Made by a program: the position numbers and the translations under genes
IMG/VR virus record: IMGVR_UViG_3300020396_000027
Location: 1-28,913 of that record
Reading direction: 5' to 3' (one strand)
DNA length: 28,913 nucleotides
Source of the DNA: a virus
Shown: positions 12,633 to 20,764 of the stretch, piece by piece
How the letters are laid out: the number at the start of each line of letters is the position of its first letter
Position numbering within the stretch: the first letter of the stretch is position 1
Notes under the pieces: model-generated
The model's database searches: none
Seen by the model: the letters and a program-made list of their open reading frames with translations, nothing else
What the model was told of the DNA's origin: nothing

Positions 12633-15047
12633 ATGGTTTATACAAATTATAACAGTTCATTCCCAGATCAGGTAGTACCTGATTCAGAAAAGAATAGTTA
12701 TGAGTACGGGTTACAGGTAGCCCAAGCTATAGAAAACGAATGGTTTAGACAAGATATTGGAGGTGATAGATATTTACAAAACTTTCAAAATTATCATAGT
12801 TTAAGATTATATGCTAGGGGTGAACAACCCGTGCAAAAATATAAAGATGAATTGTCTATTAATGGTGATTTGTCTTATTTAAATTTAGATTGGAAAATTG
12901 TACCAGTAATACCTAAGTTTGTAGACATTGTAGTTAACGGCATGACTGATAAAGGTTATGAAATAAAATCATTTGCTACTGATCCATTTGCGCTTAAAGA
13001 AAGAACAGATTTTGCTTTTAAAGCTATTAGAGATATAATAAATAAAGAATATATTGAGCAAATGAATGCCGCTACGGGACAAAATTTTTATGCCTCTGCC
13101 CAACCTGATAAGCTGCCAGCATCGCGAGACGAGCTAGATCTTTATTTGCAATTAAATTATAAGCAAAGTGTTGAAATAGCCGAAGAAGAAATAATTAAAA
13201 ATGTTTTTTCATTTAATAAATATGATGATATACAAAGACGTATAGCCTACGATTTAACTGTGTTAGGCATTGGTGTGTCTAAAACTAGTTTTAATTTTTC
13301 AGAAGGTATTACAGTTGACTATGTAGACCCTGCTTCAGTAGTATACTCTTATACAGAAGATCCTAACTTTGAGGATATATATTATGTAGGAGAAGTTAAA
13401 AATCTAAGTTTAGCAGAAGTAAAAAAATTATATCCTAGTTTAACAAATACAGATTTAGAGGAAATACAAAAATATAGAGGTCCATCTAGCTACAGTAATT
13501 ATGTAAGAAATTATGGTGGTCAAGACGACAATAATTTAGTGTCAGTTTTATTTTTTGAATATAAAACATATACTAATCAAGTTTTTAAATTAAAAAACAC
13601 TGATCAAGGTTTAGAAAAAATACTAGAAAAAGACGATACATTTAATCCACCAGAAAGTGATAATTTTAGTAAAGTTTCAAGAAGTATAGAAGTATTATAT
13701 ACAGGGGCTAAAGTTTTAGGAATGAGCAAAATTATAGATTGGAGGATGGCGGAAAATATGACTCGTCCAAATTCTGATGTTACAAAAGTAAACATGAATT
13801 ACTCTATATGCGCACCTAGAATGTACAAAGGGCGTATAGATTCTATTGTAAGTAGAATTACAAGTTTTGCTGATATAATCCAATTAACTCACTTAAAGCT
13901 ACAACAAGTATTGTCAAGGGTTGTTCCTGATGGTGTCTATTTAGATATGGATGGATTAGCAGAAGTTGATTTAGGTAATGGTACAAATTATAATCCAGCT
14001 GAAGCATTAAACATGTATTTTCAAACAGGTAGTATTGTTGGAAGATCTTTAACTCAAGATGGTGATTTAAATAGAGGTAAAGTGCCTATACAGGAATTAC
14101 AGTCCTCTAATGGAATGGGAAAAATTTCTGCTTTAATACAAACTTATCAATATTATTTGCAAATGATAAGAGACGTTACAGGGCTAAATGAGGCTGTAGA
14201 TGGAAGTATGCCTGATAAAAATGCATTAGTAGGTTTACAAAAAATGGCAGCCGCTAACTCTAATGTTGCTACTAGGCACATATTAAAAGCTTTAATGTAT
14301 ATAACTATTAAAATAGCTGAAAATGTAAGTCTTCGTGCTAATGACGCTTTGCAATTTCCATTAACAAGAGATGCGTTACTTAATAGTATTAATACATTTA
14401 ATGTTAGTACACTTGAAGAAATGGAAAAAGTAGCTATGCATGATTTTGGCATATTTTTAGAATTAGAACCCGATGAAGAAGAAAAAGCTAAACTTGAACA
14501 AAACGTACAAATTGCTTTACAATCAGGAGGAATAGATTTAGATGATGCTATTGATATTAGACAAATATCAAATTTAAAATTAGCTAATCAATTATTAAAA
14601 CTTAAAAGAAAACAAAAACAAGAAAAAGATCAACAAATAGCTCAATCTAATATACAAGCGCAGGCACAAGCTAATGCACAGGCCTCGGAAGCTGCAGCGT
14701 TAGCGGAAGTTCAAAAGCAACAAGCTTTAGCCCAGACAAAAGTGCAAATTGAAAAAGCTAAATCAGATTTTGAAATTGCTAGAATGGAACAAGAAGCATT
14801 AATTAAGAAACAATTAATGGCAGAAGAGTTTAATTATAATATACAATTAGCTCAAGCGCAAGCATCCGCAACAACAGGAAAAGAACAAGAAATAGAAGAT
14901 AGAAAAGATAAACGTGTAAGAATACAAGGTACGCAGCAATCTGAACTTATTGATCAAAGAAAAAATGATTTATTACCTAAAAATTTTGAATCAGCAGGTA
15001 ATGATAACTTAAGTGGCTTTGGATTAGAGCAATTTGAGCCAAGATAA
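12633..15047 (+). CDS. Portal protein
   Basis: This 804-residue protein directly follows the terminase by 6 bases and precedes the scaffold and capsid genes, the usual portal position. The N-terminal half has mixed alpha/beta segments (LDWKIVPVIPKFVDIVVNGMTDKGYEIK; IAYDLTVLGIGVSKTSFNFSEGITVDYVDPASVVYSYTEDPNFED), a typical portal 'wing/stem' signature in which 'DP-SVV--YTEDP-F-D' recurs in podovirus and crAss-like portals. Residues 660-760 are a Gln/Ala/Glu-rich helical coil (QIAQSNIQAQAQANAQASEAAALAEVQKQQALAQ), the barrel-like C-terminal extension of long portals. At over 800 residues it is much longer than the T7 portal and comparable to crAss-like ones. It should form the dodecameric DNA channel. 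No frameshift is visible. Confidence 0.88.
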   Translation: MVYTNYNSSFPDQVVPDSEKNSYEYGLQVAQAIENEWFRQDIGGDRYLQNFQNYHSLRLYARGEQPVQKYKDELSINGDLSYLNLDWKIVPVIPKFVDIVVNGMTDKGYEIKSFATDPFALKERTDFAFKAIRDIINKEYIEQMNAATGQNFYASAQPDKLPASRDELDLYLQLNYKQSVEIAEEEIIKNVFSFNKYDDIQRRIAYDLTVLGIGVSKTSFNFSEGITVDYVDPASVVYSYTEDPNFEDIYYVGEVKNLSLAEVKKLYPSLTNTDLEEIQKYRGPSSYSNYVRNYGGQDDNNLVSVLFFEYKTYTNQVFKLKNTDQGLEKILEKDDTFNPPESDNFSKVSRSIEVLYTGAKVLGMSKIIDWRMAENMTRPNSDVTKVNMNYSICAPRMYKGRIDSIVSRITSFADIIQLTHLKLQQVLSRVVPDGVYLDMDGLAEVDLGNGTNYNPAEALNMYFQTGSIVGRSLTQDGDLNRGKVPIQELQSSNGMGKISALIQTYQYYLQMIRDVTGLNEAVDGSMPDKNALVGLQKMAAANSNVATRHILKALMYITIKIAENVSLRANDALQFPLTRDALLNSINTFNVSTLEEMEKVAMHDFGIFLELEPDEEEKAKLEQNVQIALQSGGIDLDDAIDIRQISNLKLANQLLKLKRKQKQEKDQQIAQSNIQAQAQANAQASEAAALAEVQKQQALAQTKVQIEKAKSDFEIARMEQEALIKKQLMAEEFNYNIQLAQAQASATTGKEQEIEDRKDKRVRIQGTQQSELIDQRKNDLLPKNFESAGNDNLSGFGLEQFEPR

Positions 15048-15049
15048 AT

Positions 15050-15073
15050 TTTATTAATTAATTATATTATATC
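15050..15073 (+). promoter_or_regulatory. A/T-rich start leader ending ATATCATG
   Basis: The gap between portal and scaffold is a pure A/T stretch, TTAATTAATTATATTATATC, followed by ATG. The same ATTATATCATG ending precedes the 277-residue gene at 17874, and ATTAATTAATTATG precedes the capsid gene. There is no Shine-Dalgarno. A shared initiation or promoter element is inferred. Confidence 0.4.
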
Positions 15074-16318
15074 ATGTCAACAGAAGTAAAACAAGAAGGA
15101 GAGTTTAAAATTAAAAAACAAACTCCTAAAAAGTTAGTTAACCAAGAAGGTAACATAACTAAATTAGATTTAACAAAGCCAGGCAATGAGCAAGGGGTCG
15201 TAATTCCCTCAGTGCAAAAGGTTGTTATACCTAAAGAAGAATTAAAAAAACAAGAAAATGCCGTTCAAGCACAAGAGACAGATGATAGCAATGCTGTTAT
15301 CGAAGGATCCGAAGACAGTAGCAACAGCAAAAAAGTGGCTGCAGAAATACGGGTCACCGAAGAAGCAATAGAATCTAATTCACCAATACAAGTTATTGAA
15401 AATGAAGAAGATGACATTAAAGAAGCAGTAGAGGATAATAAAGTTGGCAATTCCGTAGAGGAAAAAAAAGAAATATTGCCAGAAGAAAAAATAGAAGAAC
15501 TGCCAGAAGGGGTAGATAAACTTATAAAGTTTATGAAAGAAACTGGTGGTGATGTAAATGACTATGCTAGATTAAATGCGGATTATTCTAATATAGATAA
15601 TGATGCATTATTAAAAGAGTATTATAGAGTAAGTAAACCTCATTTAGATTCAGAAGATGTAAATATATTATTAGAAGATTTTACATGGGATCAAGAAATA
15701 GATGAGGATAGAGACATACGCAAGAAAAAAATTGCGTATAAAGAAGAAGTTGCAAAAGCTAAAAGCTTTTTAGAAGAAACTAAGAGTAAATATTACGAGG
15801 AAATAAAGTTAAGACCTGGTGTTACTCAAGAACAACAAAAAGCAACAGACTTTTTCAACCGATATAATGAAGAGCAACAGCGTAATGAAACTGTTCGAGA
15901 AGGATTTATTAATACAACTAAAGATTATTTTTCTAATGATTTCAAAGGTTTTGATTTTAAATTAGGAGAAAAAAAAGTTAGATATGGTATTAAAGATCCC
16001 GAATCAACTGCTAATAATCAAAAAGATCTTACAGACTTTGTTGGGACGTTCCTTGACAAAAATGGTCAAATGAAAGATCCAGCTGGTTATCATAAGGCAA
16101 TTTATGCTGCTCGTAATACTGATACTATGGCAACACATTTTTATGAGCAAGGCCGTGCTGATGCTATAAAAGATCAAATTGCAAAATCTAAAAACATTAC
16201 AACAGAACCTAGGAAAAATCCTACTGGTGATATTTTTGTTAATGGATTAAAAGTAAAAGCACTTTCTGGGGTAGACTCTTCAAAACTTAAAATTAAAAAT
16301 AGAAAATTTAACAATTAA
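15074..16318 (+). CDS. Probable scaffolding protein
   Basis: This 414-residue, strongly acidic protein is encoded between portal and major capsid protein. The first 150 residues are low-complexity and Glu/Lys/Val-rich (VEEKKEILPEEKIEELPEG). The middle (about 150-260) is helical and charged: DKLIKFMKETGGDVNDYARLNADYSNIDNDALLKEYYR, then EEVAKAKSFLEETKSKYYEE. The C-terminal part has NPTGDIFVNGLKVKALSG and a basic end KLKIKNRKFNN. Acidic, helical, coiled-coil proteins with a basic C-terminal helix immediately before the capsid gene are characteristic scaffolds, the basic end binding capsid subunits. The segment 'DVNDY-RL--D-S-----LL-EYY' is a recurrent feature of such proteins in marine podoviruses. 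I see no protease. Confidence 0.72.
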   Translation: MSTEVKQEGEFKIKKQTPKKLVNQEGNITKLDLTKPGNEQGVVIPSVQKVVIPKEELKKQENAVQAQETDDSNAVIEGSEDSSNSKKVAAEIRVTEEAIESNSPIQVIENEEDDIKEAVEDNKVGNSVEEKKEILPEEKIEELPEGVDKLIKFMKETGGDVNDYARLNADYSNIDNDALLKEYYRVSKPHLDSEDVNILLEDFTWDQEIDEDRDIRKKKIAYKEEVAKAKSFLEETKSKYYEEIKLRPGVTQEQQKATDFFNRYNEEQQRNETVREGFINTTKDYFSNDFKGFDFKLGEKKVRYGIKDPESTANNQKDLTDFVGTFLDKNGQMKDPAGYHKAIYAARNTDTMATHFYEQGRADAIKDQIAKSKNITTEPRKNPTGDIFVNGLKVKALSGVDSSKLKIKNRKFNN

Positions 16319-16331
16319 AAATTAATTAATT

Positions 16332-17798
16332 ATGGCAAATGTCATCCCCAGTTTTGGGGCAATTACACCGAGTCAATCACAACAGGCTCTTTCAACAAAT
16401 TATTTACAATTCACAAACGCTGCGGGAGCTAACTTTTCCTCTTTTGCACAACAGTATCTTCCTGAGATATATGAGCAAGAGGTAGAGCGTTATGGGAATA
16501 GAACACTTTCTGGATTCCTTCGTATGGTTGGAGCAGAAATGCCTATGACTTCAGATCAAGTTATTTGGTCAGAACAAAATAGATTACACGTTGCTTATAA
16601 TACAGTTACTAAAACAGCTGCTAATGACAACATTTTAACTTTTCCACTTGTGGCTGTCGCAGGCCCTACGTTTGTAGACAACGTAATTTCAGTGCAAGAT
16701 ACTATTGTTATTATGAATCCAACTAATGGACTAGAAGTAAAAGCTTTAGTTACAGCTAGTGCAGGTTCTAATGCCGCTGGTTCTGCTCTTGGTACAATTA
16801 CTGTTGCTCCTTATATAGGTGCTACTGTAGCAACTACTTTAGGTGCGGGTGGAGCTGCTCTTGCTGGTCTTAAAATATTTGTTTACGGTTCTGAATACAG
16901 AAAAGGAACAAATGATAATACCATTACAAGCATTACTCCTTCTTTCACTCAATTTAATAACTCTCCTATTATTATTAAGGACAGATACGAAATTAACGGA
17001 TCTGACATGGCTCAAATTGGATGGATTGAAGTAGCTACAGAAGATGGAACTTCAGGTTACCTATGGTATCTTAAAGCTGAATCTGAAACTCGTTTACGTT
17101 TTGAAGACTATCTTGAAATGGCAATGGTTGAAGGTGAGCTTGCTGCCGCAGGTTCTGCAGTTGCTGGCCTTGCTCCTACTTTTGGAGGAACTGAAGGTCT
17201 TTTTGCTGCTATCAACACCAGAGGTAATGTACTAAACAACTTTAGTGCTACTGCTGGTCTTGGAGAATTTGACAGTATTCTTAAGAATCTTGATACTCAA
17301 GGGGCTATTGAAGAGAATATGCTTTTCTTAAACAGAAAAACTTCTTTGGATTTTGATGATATGCTAGGTGCTATTTCATCAGGAGTACAAGGGGGTACTG
17401 CTTTTGGATTGTTTGAAAACTCTGAAGAAATGGCTTTAAATCTTGGATTTTCAGGATTTAGAAGAGGCTCTTATGACTTTTACAAAACTGACTGGAAATA
17501 TCTTAATGATGCTTCTACAAGAGGTGGAGTACAGGTTTCAGGTATTGATGGAGTTCTTATTCCTGCAGGTACATCTACAGTTTACGATCAAATTTTAGGA
17601 TCTAATATCCGTAGACCATTCCTACATGTACGTTACAGAGCTTCTGAAACAGAAGACAGAAGAATGAAATCTTGGATTACAGGTTCTGCCGGTGGTGCTT
17701 ATACTACAGGAATTGACTCTATGGTAGTTCACTTCTTATCTGAAAGATGTTTATGTGTACAAGGTGCTAACAATTTTGTATTGTTTACTGCATCATAG
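16332..17798 (+). CDS. Major capsid protein
   Basis: This 488-residue protein has the expected size and position (after portal and scaffold) for an HK97-fold capsid subunit. The N-terminal part reads NFSSFAQQYLPEIYEQEVERYGNRTLSGFLRMVGAEMPMTSDQVIWSEQNRLHVAYN, the 'VERYGNRT--GFL---GAEMP--SDQVIW-EQ-RLH' region I associate with capsid proteins of marine and Bacteroidota podoviruses. A long beta-rich insertion (about residues 120-180) contains ATVATTLGAGGAALAGLKIF. The C-terminal part carries HVRYRASETEDRRMKSWITG, compatible with a P-domain spine. The gene is more G+C-rich than neighbours and ends at a strong terminator, as for a highly expressed gene. It is the likeliest client of the phage chaperonin. 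The start is the ATG in ATTAATTATGGC. Confidence 0.88.
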   Translation: MANVIPSFGAITPSQSQQALSTNYLQFTNAAGANFSSFAQQYLPEIYEQEVERYGNRTLSGFLRMVGAEMPMTSDQVIWSEQNRLHVAYNTVTKTAANDNILTFPLVAVAGPTFVDNVISVQDTIVIMNPTNGLEVKALVTASAGSNAAGSALGTITVAPYIGATVATTLGAGGAALAGLKIFVYGSEYRKGTNDNTITSITPSFTQFNNSPIIIKDRYEINGSDMAQIGWIEVATEDGTSGYLWYLKAESETRLRFEDYLEMAMVEGELAAAGSAVAGLAPTFGGTEGLFAAINTRGNVLNNFSATAGLGEFDSILKNLDTQGAIEENMLFLNRKTSLDFDDMLGAISSGVQGGTAFGLFENSEEMALNLGFSGFRRGSYDFYKTDWKYLNDASTRGGVQVSGIDGVLIPAGTSTVYDQILGSNIRRPFLHVRYRASETEDRRMKSWITGSAGGAYTTGIDSMVVHFLSERCLCVQGANNFVLFTAS

Positions 17799-17813
17799 TA
17801 TTTTGATAAAGAT

Positions 17814-17851
17814 AAGGCGTCATTTATTTGGCGCCTTGCTTTATTTTTTTT
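17814..17851 (+). terminator. Intrinsic terminator after the capsid gene
   Basis: A 9-bp stem pairs 17814-17822 (AAGGCGTCA) with 17829-17837 (TGGCGCCTT), with one G-T wobble and a 6-base loop TTTATT. It is followed by GC and a T-rich run with seven or more T at 17844-17851. This is a textbook Rho-independent terminator, 16 bases after the stop codon. It should separate the capsid transcript from the connector genes or allow partial read-through. Confidence 0.85.
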
Positions 17852-17873
17852 AATTATTTAATTTTATTATATC
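17852..17873 (+). promoter_or_regulatory. A/T-rich leader of the 277-aa gene
   Basis: AATTATTTAATTTTATTATATC directly precedes ATG at 17874, with no Shine-Dalgarno. It repeats the ATTATATCATG ending of the scaffold leader (15050-15073). Since a terminator lies just upstream, this short interval could also carry a promoter, but I cannot identify one. Confidence 0.4.
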
Positions 17874-18707
17874 ATGGCTAAAAAAGCTAACATCGCAGTA
17901 AAAGATATTGAGGTTGCAACTCAAACAATTGAAAAACCAATTACTAAAACTACTCAACAACCTAAAAAACCTAGTTGGGAAATTAAAGATAGAACGTATA
18001 CTTTGCTTGGACATCATTCTCCAATAACTTATACAATACCAGCAAGGCACAGTGCTAAATACCCTTTGCTTTGGTTTGATGAAGAATCAGGCGAGCAAAA
18101 AGAATTAAGATATGCAACTAATCAAAACTCTGTATTTGTACAAGATCAAAAAGGAGAAGCTACATTAGGTCATATTATTTTTCACAATGGTACATTAAGT
18201 GTTAGTAAACAAAATCAAAATTTACAAAAAATGCTTTCTTTATATCATCCTACTAAAAATATAAAATATAAAGAATTTGATCCAGTTGAAATTGCGCATG
18301 ACGAACTGGATGATTTACAATTAACAATCGAGGCTTTAAACATGGCTCGAGAAATGGATATTGATATAGCAGAAGCTGTATTAAGAGTTGAGATTGGATC
18401 TAAGGTATCTGAGATGAGTTCTAAGGAGATTAGAAGAGATCTTATACTATTTGCACAGCGTAATGCAGAACTGTTTATAGATCTTGCTAATGACGATAAT
18501 GTACAACTTAGAAATCTTGCTATAAACGCTACTGAAGCAGGCATTATATCTTTATCTCAAGATCAAAGAACATTTAATTGGGCTTCTAATAATAGAAAAT
18601 TAATTAACGTTCCTTTTGATGAAAATCCCTATTCAGCTATGGCTGCATTCTTTAAAACAGATGAAGGAGTTGAAATTTATAAATCTATAGAGAAAAAACT
18701 TTCATAA
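17874..18707 (+). CDS. Conserved virion-region protein (277 aa)
   Basis: This 277-residue protein has a disordered Lys/Thr/Gln N-terminus (about 1-40), then a compact beta domain WEIKDRTYTLLGHHSPITYTIPARHSAKYPLLWFDEESGEQKELRYATNQNSVF (about 35-90), HIIFHNGTLSVSKQNQNLQKML, and helices FDPVEIAHDELDDLQLTIEALNMAREMDIDIAEAVLRVEIGSKV. The C-terminal part is NVPFDENPYSAMAAFFKTDEGVEIYKSIEKKL. The pattern 'P-RH----LLWFDEE-G-QRELRYATNQ' seems to be a recurrent head-tail connector-region protein in Bacteroidota podoviruses. Position after the capsid suggests a minor capsid, connector or cargo role. It is flanked on both sides by hairpin terminators, so it may form its own expression unit. Function is not established. 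Confidence 0.72.
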   Translation: MAKKANIAVKDIEVATQTIEKPITKTTQQPKKPSWEIKDRTYTLLGHHSPITYTIPARHSAKYPLLWFDEESGEQKELRYATNQNSVFVQDQKGEATLGHIIFHNGTLSVSKQNQNLQKMLSLYHPTKNIKYKEFDPVEIAHDELDDLQLTIEALNMAREMDIDIAEAVLRVEIGSKVSEMSSKEIRRDLILFAQRNAELFIDLANDDNVQLRNLAINATEAGIISLSQDQRTFNWASNNRKLINVPFDENPYSAMAAFFKTDEGVEIYKSIEKKLS

Positions 18708-18718
18708 CGTGTAATATT

Positions 18719-18759
18719 TATAATATATAAGGTCGTGTTTTAGCGGCCTTTATATTATA
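18719..18759 (+). terminator. Hairpin after the 277-aa gene
   Basis: A 7-bp core pairs AAGGTCG at 18729-18735 with CGGCCTT at 18744-18750, with one G-T wobble and an 8-base loop TGTTTTAG. Beyond one bulged base it extends through about nine A/T pairs (18719-18727 with 18751-18759). The 3' side is T/A-rich. It resembles the capsid-gene terminator and lies 11 bases after the stop. It may act as terminator, attenuator or RNA 3'-end stabiliser; the lack of a pure T-run lowers certainty for termination. Confidence 0.6.
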
Positions 18760-18774
18760 TAACAAAAAATAAAA

Positions 18775-19530
18775 ATGTCAATAAACGTAAATACTGTATA
18801 TCAAACAGTGTTGTCTATTTTAAATAAAGAACAAAGGGGGTATATGACACCTGATGAATTTAATAAAGTAGGAACACAAGTTCAGCTTGAAATATTTGAA
18901 AAATATTTTGAAGATCTAAATCAACAAGCTAGGGTTCCTCAAAGCAATTTAAACTATGCCAACAGATTAGAAAATATAGATGAAAAAGTAGCTATATTTA
19001 AAACGTTTGGTAATGCTGCTTATAATAATGTTTCTGTAACTCCCACTAATTATTTTACGTTACCTACAGTTGATGCTTATGGAATATCTGTAGAATTATA
19101 TAGAATAGGTGAAGTAACACATAAAGATCAGGTACTTATACAAAGACTTCAAAGAAATGATTTTTACACTTCTGAAAAATCAAAGTTAACAAAAGCAACT
19201 GAAACTTTTCCTACGTATTTATATGAAAACAATTATTTATTTGTAAAGCCTAATAGCATTACAAGTAACGTACAAGTTGAATATGTAAGAAAGCCTTTAG
19301 ACGTTATATGGGGATTTACAATAGGTTCTAGAGGGCAGTATCTTTTTAATGAGAATGCTTTTAATCCTTCAACAGAAGTTGGATCAAGAAATTTTGAATT
19401 GCATATAAGTGAACAATCTGAAGTTATATTAAGAATATTAATGTATGCAGGAATTATAATAAGAGATCCTCAAATAATACAAGCAGCCGCTCAACAAGTG
19501 CAGATGGATGAAATAAACGAAAAAAGTTAA
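18775..19530 (+). CDS. Head-tail connector / ring protein
   Basis: This 251-residue protein begins NVNTVYQTVLSILNKEQRGYMTPDEFNKVGTQVQLEIFEKYFEDLNQQARVP. The 'T-Y-TVL---NKEQRGY-TP-EFN----QVQLEIFE-YF-DLNQ' pattern matches, as I remember, the ring/tail-tubular-like proteins of crAss-like and related podoviruses. A central region, PTYLYENNYLFVKPNSITSNVQVEYVRKPLDVIWGF, is beta-rich, and the C-terminus is helical (EVILRILMYAGIIIRDPQIIQAAAQQVQMDE). In these phages such rings stack below the portal to form the neck of a short tail. It is followed 6 bases later by the 407-residue partner. The family placement is by recollection of the pattern, not by search. Confidence 0.75.
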   Translation: MSINVNTVYQTVLSILNKEQRGYMTPDEFNKVGTQVQLEIFEKYFEDLNQQARVPQSNLNYANRLENIDEKVAIFKTFGNAAYNNVSVTPTNYFTLPTVDAYGISVELYRIGEVTHKDQVLIQRLQRNDFYTSEKSKLTKATETFPTYLYENNYLFVKPNSITSNVQVEYVRKPLDVIWGFTIGSRGQYLFNENAFNPSTEVGSRNFELHISEQSEVILRILMYAGIIIRDPQIIQAAAQQVQMDEINEKS

Positions 19531-19536
19531 AAAGTT

Positions 19537-20760
19537 ATGGCTAAACCAGATGGTGGATTAATACAAGAAACTAATGCTCAATATTACGCGGGAACACAAA
19601 CATTTTTAGCAGACGGCAATATAGTAAATTTTACAACTACATTTAATACAAATTTAATTTTTGGCAATTTTGATCCTACGCAAATGGATTATGCAAAAAA
19701 TAATTTTAAGCTTTATACGAGTGCTAATGGATTGCCAGGAACTTATACAGAATATATTCAAGAATATACTGTTTCTAATAATATTATTACCACGACCGCA
19801 ACTTTGCCAAATAATAATGTACTAGTCATACAATTAAAAAATTTATTAGGTGGTAATTACGGTACTGAGGATGCTTACGGAAATATTGTAGAAGAAAATT
19901 ACGGAGGTTATGCTTATATAAAAGTATCAGAATTAATTACTAATTTTTTAGTAGGTTATGTGGGACAAGGTAAAATTATACAAAATATTAAAAGAACTGA
20001 TGTTATATTTCATACTAAGCGCGCACTTCAAGAATTTAGTTATGATACCTTACCTAGTATAAAATCGCAAGAAGCCACAATACCTCCAAATTTATCAATA
20101 CCATTACCTCAAGACTATGTTAATTACGTTAAGATGTCATGGGTAGATCAGCTTGGTGTAAAACATATTATATATCCAACAACTTTAACTTCTAATCCTG
20201 AAAGTTTATTACCTCAAGATTGGCAAGGTATACCTATTCAAGATAACTTTAGCGAAGACCTAGATGCAACTTCTTTAACAGAAGCAAGATGGGCGGCTGC
20301 TGACGATAACTTAATAGTCGGGAATGTTGATAATAATGCTATAAATAGTGGTTTAGTACCTAATGGCGAAAGAGGCTTTATGGAATCTTTTTTAGGTCAG
20401 CGTTATGGTTTAGATCCAGAAACATCACAAGTTAATGGATGGTTTACTATAAATAATAGAGAAGGCAAGATGTCTTTTTCTAGCAATTTAAAAAATAAAC
20501 TTATTATTTTAGAATATATATCAGATGGTTTAGCTTATGATCAAGACATGAGAGTTCCTAAAATGGCCGAAGCAGCTATATATGCATATATTAATCATGC
20601 TATTTTGTCTACTAAAGTTAATACTCCCGAATACATAGTTAATAGATATAAAAGAGAAAAAAGTGCATTACTTAGAAATGCTAAAATTAGATTATCTAAT
20701 ATTAAATTAGATGAAATAGTACAAGTAATGAGAAATAAATCTAAATGGATTAAAAGTTAA
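19537..20760 (+). CDS. Second connector / tail-neck protein (407 aa)
   Basis: This 407-residue protein has an N-terminal part with beta-strand repeats (about residues 15-140). A helical region GYVGQGKIIQNIKRTDVIFHTKRALQEFSYDTLPSIKSQEATIPPNLSIPLPQDYVNYVKMSWVD follows (about 145-210). 'DVIFHTKR-LQEFSYDTL' and 'IPLPQDYVNYVKM-WVD' are recurrent elements of connector proteins in marine podoviruses. The C-terminal part (KMAEAAIYAYINHAILSTKVNTPEYIVNRYKREKSALLRNAKIRLSNIKLDEI) is helical and basic. It sits between the ring protein and the very large muzzle-type protein, 6 and 4 bases away, supporting a role in joining the portal ring to the tail tube. Confidence 0.75.
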   Translation: MAKPDGGLIQETNAQYYAGTQTFLADGNIVNFTTTFNTNLIFGNFDPTQMDYAKNNFKLYTSANGLPGTYTEYIQEYTVSNNIITTTATLPNNNVLVIQLKNLLGGNYGTEDAYGNIVEENYGGYAYIKVSELITNFLVGYVGQGKIIQNIKRTDVIFHTKRALQEFSYDTLPSIKSQEATIPPNLSIPLPQDYVNYVKMSWVDQLGVKHIIYPTTLTSNPESLLPQDWQGIPIQDNFSEDLDATSLTEARWAAADDNLIVGNVDNNAINSGLVPNGERGFMESFLGQRYGLDPETSQVNGWFTINNREGKMSFSSNLKNKLIILEYISDGLAYDQDMRVPKMAEAAIYAYINHAILSTKVNTPEYIVNRYKREKSALLRNAKIRLSNIKLDEIVQVMRNKSKWIKS

Positions 20761-20764
20761 ATAA

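Noticed and set aside
16843-17235. Two short plus-strand frames inside the capsid gene
   Set aside because: Leu-rich shifted products with no start context; the capsid frame is intact throughout.
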